A stretch of 64,000 bases of DNA, taken from positions 620,001 to 684,000 of the forward strand of contig JANVFP010000028.1 of NCBI GenBank assembly GCA_027919835.1. Direction: 5' to 3'. Under the pieces are notes generated by a model. That model searched no databases, was not told the DNA's origin, and worked only from the letters and a program-made list of their open reading frames with translations. Positions 56,247-64,000 of the stretch are shown one piece after another (position 1 is the stretch's first letter; every line of letters begins with the position of its first letter). The position numbers and the translations under genes are program-made. The DNA is from Lentinula raphanica (Eukaryota > Basidiomycota > Agaricomycetes > Agaricales > Omphalotaceae).

Positions 56247-57219
56247 CATCAGGAAAAATACCCCTGACCAGAGGTCTTTCAAAGACACTGGAGATTCCCC
56301 CAAAAGTTTAAAGTCTTTCAAATAGTTTAAAGTATCTAGACTCTCGGAACTCTTTGGGAAAAGGGCTCAAAATTTGGTTTCCTTGAAATTCTTTAGAATT
56401 GTTTCTGAGTTGTTCAAAGGTAACTCTTGAAAGATATTTGAGCTTCTCTGAAGACTTTGAGTGTTTGCAAAAATTTGAAATTTAAGATATTGAATATGGA
56501 ATAAGATACTATTGCATCTTAACATCTAGAAGATAGTATAGTGTAGTAATACAGTGTAGATATCAGTTAAACTATTATAACTCACAGTTGTCAATAATAT
56601 AGGTGGTCACATGACCTGCCACTGTGGACTGTGTACAATCAAAAAGAACTTCACCAGGTCAAAATCTGAATATAGCTATAATAACATATACTATATACAT
56701 TGTTATCTATGATATTTGTTAACATTACACATATATAATAGTTGTAATAATATATTATGATACATATAATTAGAATGTGTTTCGAAATTGATAGTTATCA
56801 AGTTCAAATACAGTATATTATAATATATGGGTGTTAGTAGATATAGTCAATATAAGAGTAATAGATAGAGTATCATATGATGAAGTACAAGTGATTGAAT
56901 AAGTTTTTGAATCATTTGAACTCATTAAAGAGCTTTGGAAAATCTTTGAAAGATATCTAAATATCTCTGGAAGACTCTCAGAGATTCTCAGAGATATTCA
57001 AAGATTTCTAAAGATTTCTAAAGATTTTCAAAGATTTTCAAAGATATCCAAAGAAATTTAGAGATTTTGAAAGACATTCAAGGAACTCTGAAGGCTTTAG
57101 GTTTTGGGGGGTGTCTCAGGAGACACCAAAGACACTGAAGACTCTAGAGACCCCAGGCAACCTGAAATTCTTTGAGATCTATGCTGGGTAGCCCTGAGCA
57201 CAGAACATTTTTGCTGATG
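56247..57219. mobile_element. CATCAG-family element, subfamily D (973 bp)
   Basis: Ends CATCAGGAAAAATACCCC and CATTTTTGCTGATG; GATTCCCCC block on the left, GGGGGGTGTCTC on the right. The interior is AT-rich with an AAAGATTTTC-type repeat of about 10-11 bp (56930-57090). The flanking dinucleotides do not match (CA, CT). The right flank is gypsy pol and the left flank is not, so the element marks a rearrangement breakpoint. Confidence 0.65.
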
Positions 57220-57454
57220 CTACAGGCTTATATTTTCGAGAACCGAAGACCGAAACTGGCTGATCTGGCAAAAACACATCATTATATGCACATATATGCT
57301 GGTCAATTGTCTCGTTCTTGAGTTCCCAGAGCTTAACACGATGCATTGCAGCCTCCAAATCTTGGGTCATTGAAGACAATTCCGCATCTTTTGTTTCCTC
57401 TAAATCCTTCCTTCCATGGGTTGATCACACGATTTTGTTGATGATCCACAGGAT
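57220..57454 (-). pseudogene. gypsy pol continuation (start of the RT region)
   Basis: Encodes MSSMTQDLEAAMHRVKLWEL...PDQPVSVFGSRKYKPVA, the segment just upstream of the RT in Agaricomycete gypsy elements. It is cut on one side by the palindromic element and on the other by the subfamily D element. Confidence 0.6.
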
Positions 57455-60400
57455 ACAGTAAAGCTTTTGTAAAAAATACTGATAAGTTATCGGGTACCTA
57501 TTGCAAATAGTTGTGATAACCCGGAGGGGGTCCCGGAAACGGCCCCGGGGGGTGGTCATGCTTGTCACTACCTGTCACATATGGCTTATATTTACTGTTT
57601 TGGGTAATTAATAATCATCCAGATATTAAATAAGCAGTACATTTTCAAAAAAACTCGAAAATTCATAAAAATTCATGAAAAACATAAAATAGCCTGATTA
57701 GGTCAGATCAGGATATATAAGCAAATGATGTCATATAATGAAAAATGATGTAGGGCCAATGTGGGTACTAAAAATAGCCCAAAAAATCACTAAAAATGCA
57801 AAAAATATTTAGGGATGGTATAGAGCCTATTGCAGGTCCAGGCACATCAAAATTACCAAAAAAGGAAAAAATTGATTATGATCTCATCTTGTAGCAAAAA
57901 ATCTGAAAAAAATCCTAAAAATAGTCAAAAAATTCAGGGGTGCCTTGTTGGCCCTGAAAATGCAAAATAAAAAAAAATACGCGACAAGTGTAAAAATTTT
58001 TATCACTCCAAATCATTCCAAATCCACTATACAGTCAGTATATATGATGTATATGCTATATTTAGCATCCTAGTACCTTTATTGGGCTAAAAATAGAACT
58101 TGATCTCATCTGATAGTAAAAAATCTGAAAAAATCATAAAAAATACTCAAAAAATTCAGGGATGCCTCATTGGCCCTGAAAATGCAAAATAAAAAAATTT
58201 ACACGATACAATTGAAAAACAACATCACTCCAAATCATACCAAATCCACTACACAGTCAGTATATATCATGTATATGCCATTTATAGCACCCCTAGTACC
58301 CTCAATCACTTATATCACTCAAGAATCAATATATTGTACAGGATATTTTAGCACACCATAACTTAGAACAATTTATATTACTCAATATGTTCAGTACACT
58401 TAGCACTTATCACACCTAACACACTAAAACTCATAACAGTACTTATATGTATTATACTTAACACAGTTGACAATGAAAATACTTAAAACAGTGTTATCAG
58501 TCACTATACTTAACACACTTAACAGTCAAAAAGTCGGAACAATTGTTATACCATAACACACTCATAACAACGAGTTTTGGGCGCTTATGGGCGCTTATTT
58601 GGTGTTTTTGAGTCGAAATTCATTAATAGCACACTCAATAATTTTTGTGTGGGCTCTATACTGTATCAGGATGTTGTCTATATCATATTCGTCTAGATAC
58701 AATTCAGAGAACTCGAAAATTCAACTTGTGGGGCTGGCTATATTGTGATCTTTTGAAATATAACAGTGTTTTATGTAAATGTCAATGCATATGTCCATGT
58801 AATGCAAGTATACTGATATTGGTTCATGAGGGAAACACTCCTACAGTCTACTAGAAGTGTCTGGACATGATTCAGATGCTCACTATGACTATTGGACTTT
58901 GTGATATACATGTACATGTTTCATGTACACTATAGATGTCTACACTTACATGTAACAATAGATGTCATATTCAATGACCCTCATTACAGATCTCTTTAAG
59001 TGCTAAGTGTACTGAACATATTGAGTAATATAAACTCTATGTGATACAGCCAAGAGATCTGTAATGAGGGTCATTGAATATGACATCTATTGTTACATGT
59101 AAGTGTAGACATCTATAGTGTACATGAAACATGTACATGTATATCACAAAGTCCAATAGTCATAGTGAGCATCTGAATCATGTCCAGACACTTCTAGTAG
59201 ACTGTAGGAGTGTTTCCCTCATGAACCAATATCAGTATACTTGCATTACATGGACATATGCATTGACATTTACATAAAACACTGTTATATTTCAAAAGAT
59301 CACAATATAGCCAGCCCCACAAGTTGAATTTTCGAGTTCTCTGAATTGTATCTAGACGAATATGATATAGACAACATCCTGATACAGTATAGAGCCCACA
59401 CAAAAATTATTGAGTGTGCTATTAATGAATTTCGACTCAAAAACACCAAATAAGCGCCCATAAGCGCCCAAAACTCGTTGTTATGAGTGTGTTATGGTAT
59501 AACAATTGTTCCGACTTTTTGACTGTTAAGTGTGTTAAGTATAGTGACTGATAACACTGTTTTAAGTATTTTCATTGTCAACTGTGTTAAGTATAATACA
59601 TATAAGTACTGTTATGAGTTTTAGTGTGTTAGGTGTGATAAGTGCTAAGTGTACTGAACATATTGAGTAATATAAATTGTTCTAAGTTATGGTGTGCTAA
59701 AATATCCTGTACAATATATTGATTCTTGAGTGATATAAGTGATTGAGGGTACTAGGGGTGCTATAAATGGCATATACATGATATATACTGACTGTGTAGT
59801 GGATTTGGTATGATTTGGAGTGATGTTGTTTTTCAATTGTATCGTGTAAATTTTTTTATTTTGCATTTTCAGGGCCAATGAGGCATCCCTGAATTTTTTG
59901 AGTATTTTTTATGATTTTTTCAGATTTTTTACTATCAGATGAGATCAAGTTCTATTTTTAGCCCAATAAAGGTACTAGGATGCTAAATATAGCATATACA
60001 TCATATATACTGACTGTATAGTGGATTTGGAATGATTTGGAGTGATAAAAATTTTTACACTTGTCGCGTATTTTTTTTTATTTTGCATTTTCAGGGCCAA
60101 CAAGGCACCCCTGAATTTTTTGACTATTTTTAGGATTTTTTTCAGATTTTTTGCTACAAGATGAGATCATAATCAATTTTTTCCTTTTTTGGTAATTTTG
60201 ATGTGCCTGGACCTGCAATAGGCTCTATACCATCCCTAAATATTTTTTGCATTTTTAGTGATTTTTTGGGCTATTTTTAGTACCCACATTGGCCCTACAT
60301 CATTTTTCATTATATGACATCATTTGCTTATATATCCTGATCTGACCTAATCAGGCTATTTTATGTTTTTCATGAATTTTTATGAATTTTCGAGTTTTTT

Positions 60401-60593
60401 TGAAAATGTACTGCTTATTTGATATCTGGATGATTATTAATTACCCAAAACAGTAGATATAAGCCATATGTGACAGATAGTGACAGGCATGACCACCCCC
60501 CGGGGCCATTTCCGGGACCCCCTCTGGGTTATCACAACTATTTGCAATAGGTACCTGATAACTTATCGGTACTTTTTACAAAAGTTTTACAGT
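57455..60593. mobile_element. 3.1-kb near-perfect palindromic fold-back element
   Basis: Arms 57455-58996 and 59052-60593 (1542 bp each) with a 55-bp spacer. Corresponding positions sum to 118048 throughout, so the arms have no net indel. Termini ACAGTAAAGCTTTTGTAAAA and ACTGTAAAACTTTTGTAAAA. AT/AT duplication (57453-57454, 60594-60595). It contains the shared core (TTTTGGGCGCTTATGGGCGC) in each arm. It has no credible gene. It interrupts gypsy pol. Confidence 0.8.
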
Positions 60594-61390
60594 ATCAGCT
60601 GGATGATCTACACCTTTGTTCAGGTATAGTGATATGGTTTCGGCAATTCCGGGGTGCGACTTCTCGATCGTTGGCAGACAGCACTGTACATACACGTCCG
60701 CTAATTCTTCATCGGAGAAGTTACCTCGTTTCACCTGATTCGACTCTATAACCACTTCCTCCGCTTGAGCATCCCAGTACCCACTAAGAGCGATTTCTAC
60801 CTCTCCCTGGTCGCTACTCAGATCCCAGAGGTTATTCAAAAATTTGGTTGCGGAACTTTCTCTGCCTCCTCGTGAGTGTCTTCCCGTCTTGATTCGGGTT
60901 GCAACTGTTGAGTTGGTTGTGATACTTTTCGTTCCACCACCTTTCTTGGTGCTCTCGGTCCATGTCCTTTCGGATATGTACCCATGGTATACCGTTTTCC
61001 AGTATTCGGATCCGTAATCGTGAGTTCCTGATCACCCGATCCAAATGTCTGAATGACACTCTCAGTTAACACATCAAACGGACGTCCCAACAGTATTTCG
61101 AAGGGAGCCTTTTCTTGAACATGTAACTGTAAATACACTGTGACCGGTCCAAATCGAAAGGGCACATTTCGGGCTAAACCTTTGGTCCGCGCGATCCCGC
61201 CATGTACATTTTGCATCTGTATGGTGATTCCGGGATCCCAACCTAGACCTAAGCCTAACGCCACGCTCATATCGATTGCGACTATCTGTGATCCTGAGTC
61301 CAGGAGGTTCTCTACTTCGAGATCTTCCCAATCATTCACAACAGGCCACACTGCACGGAGACCATTGCCTATGGTAGCAACTATGGTCAT
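60594..61390 (-). pseudogene. Ty3/gypsy protease and pol N-terminal region
   Basis: From 61390: the retropepsin active site EVENLLDSGSQIVAID, a glycine-rich flap region, and FEILLGRPFDVLTES. A charged linker and MNNLWDLSSDQGEVEIALSG (60839-60600) follow, with a frame change near 60836. Coding is cut at 60593 by the palindrome. RT proper, RNase H and integrase are absent from the window. Confidence 0.7.
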
Positions 61391-61396
61391 ATCTCG

Positions 61397-62314
61397 TCAT
61401 TCATCATTCTCGTCGACATCACTTAAGAATGATTCTACTGGATCTACTTGAACAAACGCTCCTGCTTTCATCCCATCCCGATCCTCAGATAATCTTTCAA
61501 AAGCCCAAGCTTCGGGTAATGCTAGATCTTCCACGGAAATGACTTGTTCGTTTTCGGAATCATCATTTGAAAGTGTTTCCGTAGCTAGATCTTGTTGATC
61601 AGCAAGGTTCAGCAGCATTTTCTTTCGATCTTGCGGAAGCACTCGCTTATTCCGTATCTTCCGTGCTACGATTTGCCTGATCTTCCCCAAAAGCTGTAAA
61701 GCTTCGGAAGAAGTCAATTCAATCGTCTTTCGCACTATCCGGTCAGCAAGCTCTTCCTCTAGACCAGGCGTGAACAGTTCATTCTGCAGCCTGTATTTTG
61801 GTGCCTTCGAAGATCCCTTAGATTCAGGTATCTTTTCCAGCTTGGGTTGATTTCGAGGGTGAGGTGTAACTTCTCTGGGCTGAACATCATCAAATGGTCT
61901 TCTCGGATTTTCCGTACGAGGAGGTGACGGATCGCAGAATCGTACTTGCTTCGATTTCCGTTGATCTGTCTGATCAGGCTTGCGTCCCGAGCCTAAAGCA
62001 CTCTCATCCGTTAAATCGTCAATGGTCACTGACTGTATCCTTTCCAAAGCAGCTTCCCTCAGTGATTGAGAAGAATCGGGGTCTGATCCAGCAGATCTGT
62101 CATGATTAGGCGTAGAATTGTCCGGATTGGACTTCGGTTTTTCGGATGTTTTGTTTTTATTAGGGTTATTTCGATCTATGGGTATATGCACCCCGTCAAA
62201 GCGTTTATTCTTGACGGCAGGTATTGCTTTTGGTGAGTTAGGCTTTGGGGCACCCTCATGAGTTGTTGCCTGTTGCTGAGACCGTGTCCTTGGCCCAGAG
62301 GTCAACTCAATCAT
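61397..62314 (-). pseudogene. gypsy Gag-Pol linker region
   Basis: 305-codon frame rich in Lys, Asn, Pro and Asp, ending VDPVESFLSDVDENDE and an in-frame TGA (61397-61399). The next codons are in the same frame as the protease ORF, so one stop separates them (fits CGA-to-TGA). Confidence 0.6.
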
Positions 62315-62322
62315 TGGATTCC

Positions 62323-64000
62323 TCAGTTTCCCGACTCGTTTGTGTACACTGTAGCCACACTATTGCTAGATCTCCCTTGCACCATTTCCGCCAGATTGGC
62401 AATGACCATCCAAGCTGGGGATCCAGCCAACTGTTCCGAGTAATCCTCAAAGTTGTCCGGGATCATCTCGTTCATCATCGTCGAAACCTCGGGCCATCCT
62501 TTGACCTGACCATATTTCATGATCTTTTGGTATCTACTCTCACTTCCGAAGTTGTTCAGTAGCGGAGACCCATCCTTCAACTTAAGACGCTTTGGATCTT
62601 GCGGATCACGCATAATCCAACCTTTCCCTAAGAGTTCCAAGAACATTGGACAACTTTGCATCATATGATTCGGTTCCCGACACAGGAAACACAACATCTC
62701 AGACCTCTGCCCTTGTGCATTATTCGGATTTGTGTTAATGATTCCGCGGGGAGGCCCACTGTTTCCGGGATTACCACTACCAGAAGCGACAGTATGGGGC
62801 TGCACCCGTTGCGCAGGTTGAACATTTCCGGTCTTGATATTAGCCAGCATTTGAGCCAACGTCTCAAGTTCCTCTTTGTAGGTAGCCTTAAGTGCTCCCA
62901 AATCTTTGACCAACACACTGTACTGGTTCTATTTGCAGCTAGTGCTCTTTCCGTTTCCTTGGACACCTCTCGTTTGACTTCAACGGGCTTAGCTGGAGAC
63001 CGGAAGAAATGCGAGAGATCTGGTACTTCTTCTTTGATCACCGGAGGACCACCAATCGGAACGTATACGCCTCCTCTTGAGTGGGTTTCCGCATTGAAGA
63101 CCACACCATCCCAACTTGTTACCGTCTGGTACAACGATTCCAAGGGTGGGTGCCTTGCTATGGCCTCTGCTGCTTCCTTGTACTCTATGAACAGATATGG
63201 ATCATCGACCCGACGTTTCTCTACGCGGAAAGCAGGTACCTGCTGTTGAACCTTACGATTCACAGCTTTCCGTAACTCGTCATCGAATGCTGACAGGAAA
63301 AGAGACACCAGTTCCGTGTTTCCTATCGCCGGAGGCGGTTTCAACAACTTATTGGCTTCTACCTCCATCAACAAACAATATCCGAGCAACCTATCTCCGT
63401 CCCGGACACCCAAAGGAGCATAGTTCTGTACGATCTGCAAGAGCGTATTCTTCGAACCCATTGGTCTCCCTAGAGATGCCGGGAATCTTTCACACAGGGA
63501 ACGCAGGAAACAGTCCGCATCTTCCCTTCCCTCCTGCGCGCCGGGAAGATGCTCGAGAGCCTGCTTGGTCTGAAGGGTCATCCAAGAAAAGATCTTTTGC
63601 ATCTTCACCTTCTCGGAGGTAACTTCTGTAGCCTGGAACGTGTTCAAACAGAACCTCACCCACTCGGGGATCATGCTCGGATTGGCCAAGTCCAGGATCA
63701 TAGCAGTTTTGTGCGTAAGCGGAAACTTGGTATTGTTATACTCTGCTTGTTCCGCAGGAGTCAGTTCAGGAGGACCAAGCATCCTTATGATGTCGAGTTG
63801 ATCCTCCGGTCGTTTTTGTTGGGTAGCCGGGTTTGCTGGTGCGTTAGCATTCGCTCCCGCGGCTCCCTGATCATTTCCGTTATGTACTTCGGACATATTG
63901 TTGGGTAAAAACAGTCGTATCAAATCAAATGGTTCGGGTTGTAATGTAGGATCTGAACTAGATTGCGGATCTGGTCCAACAGTAGCTGCCTTCTGTCTAC
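62323..64000 (-). pseudogene. Ty3/gypsy Gag with zinc knuckle, frameshifted, runs off the window
   Basis: Open from the window edge (64000) through MSEVHNGNDQ (ATG near 63896). The gag core is MIPEWVRFCLNTFQATEVTS...FSWMTLQTKQALEHLPGA...LLGYCLLMEVEANKLL. A one-base frameshift lies near 62930. It then continues with ALKATYKEELETLAQML and the zinc knuckle MLCFLCREPNHMMQSCP (C-x2-C-x4-H-x4-C). Another frame change near 62320 leads into the linker. The LTR and leader lie outside the window. Confidence 0.75.

Noticed and set aside
58645..59403. Identical 69-aa ORFs in both arms of the palindrome
   Set aside because: Duplicated only because the arms are mirror images. They read the opposite strand of the core relative to the frame retained in other copies.

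Overview
The window looks like a transposon graveyard from a filamentous fungus, most likely a basidiomycete (Agaricomycete). The evidence is the short GT-AG introns (48-128 bp), one clearly fungal housekeeping gene (HGH1-like, 20242-22085), a fungal NACHT-ankyrin NLR gene, and a set of element types familiar from Agaricomycetes (DIRS-like, Ty3/gypsy, Ty1/copia, LINE, Helitron helicase, PIF/Harbinger, and a DDE-transposase-like plus Ulp1-protease gene pair). I cannot name a species.

Layout. 1-7.2 kb: decayed, internally repetitive DNA between two 346-bp direct repeats, with a 244-bp MITE and a hAT-type element (8-bp target duplication). 7.3-8.07 kb: a truncated TauD-type dioxygenase pseudogene split by a MITE. 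8.07-12.5 kb: a CACTA-like element full of GGGATGTCCC palindromes, then a large fold-back element. 12.5-18.06 kb (minus): a decayed transposase-like gene and an Ulp1-like protease, each interrupted by a MITE. 20.2-22.1 kb: the HGH1-like gene, the only apparently intact host gene. 22.1-27.0 kb: a Helitron helicase remnant split at its Walker A motif by a 3.3-kb element. 28.2-29.9 kb: an LTR-like block. 30.2-32.2 kb (minus): a broken ankyrin array joined to a copia 3' end. 32.5-38.3 kb (plus): an NLR gene with about 37 near-identical ankyrin repeats. 39-43.4 kb: a Harbinger fragment, then a copia element (minus). 43.4-50.85 kb: a telomere-repeat-bearing MITE, an LTR-like block holding a MITE and a 5'-truncated LINE with a 14-bp target duplication, then a second fold-back element. 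50.9-55.8 kb: a transposase-like fragment and a DIRS-like element (minus). 55.8-64 kb: two more CATCAG elements and a Ty3/gypsy element (minus) split by a 3.1-kb near-perfect palindrome; its gag runs to the window edge.

Two things tie the window together. First, one superfamily of small elements (ends CATCAG[C/G]AAAA, internal ATACCCCCC, 2-bp target duplications) recurs ten times and has hit nearly every other element type; at several sites the coding frame of the host confirms the 2-bp duplication. Second, a palindromic core sequence with GGGCGCTTATGGGCGCTTA recurs in elements with three different termini.

Most coding sequence is broken. The DIRS-like element keeps its frames and is broken only by TGA stops that fit CGA-to-TGA change, as C-to-T decay at CpG would produce. 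The best candidates for a little-described system are the NLR with homogenised ankyrin repeats and the CATCAG/telomere-core MITE families.
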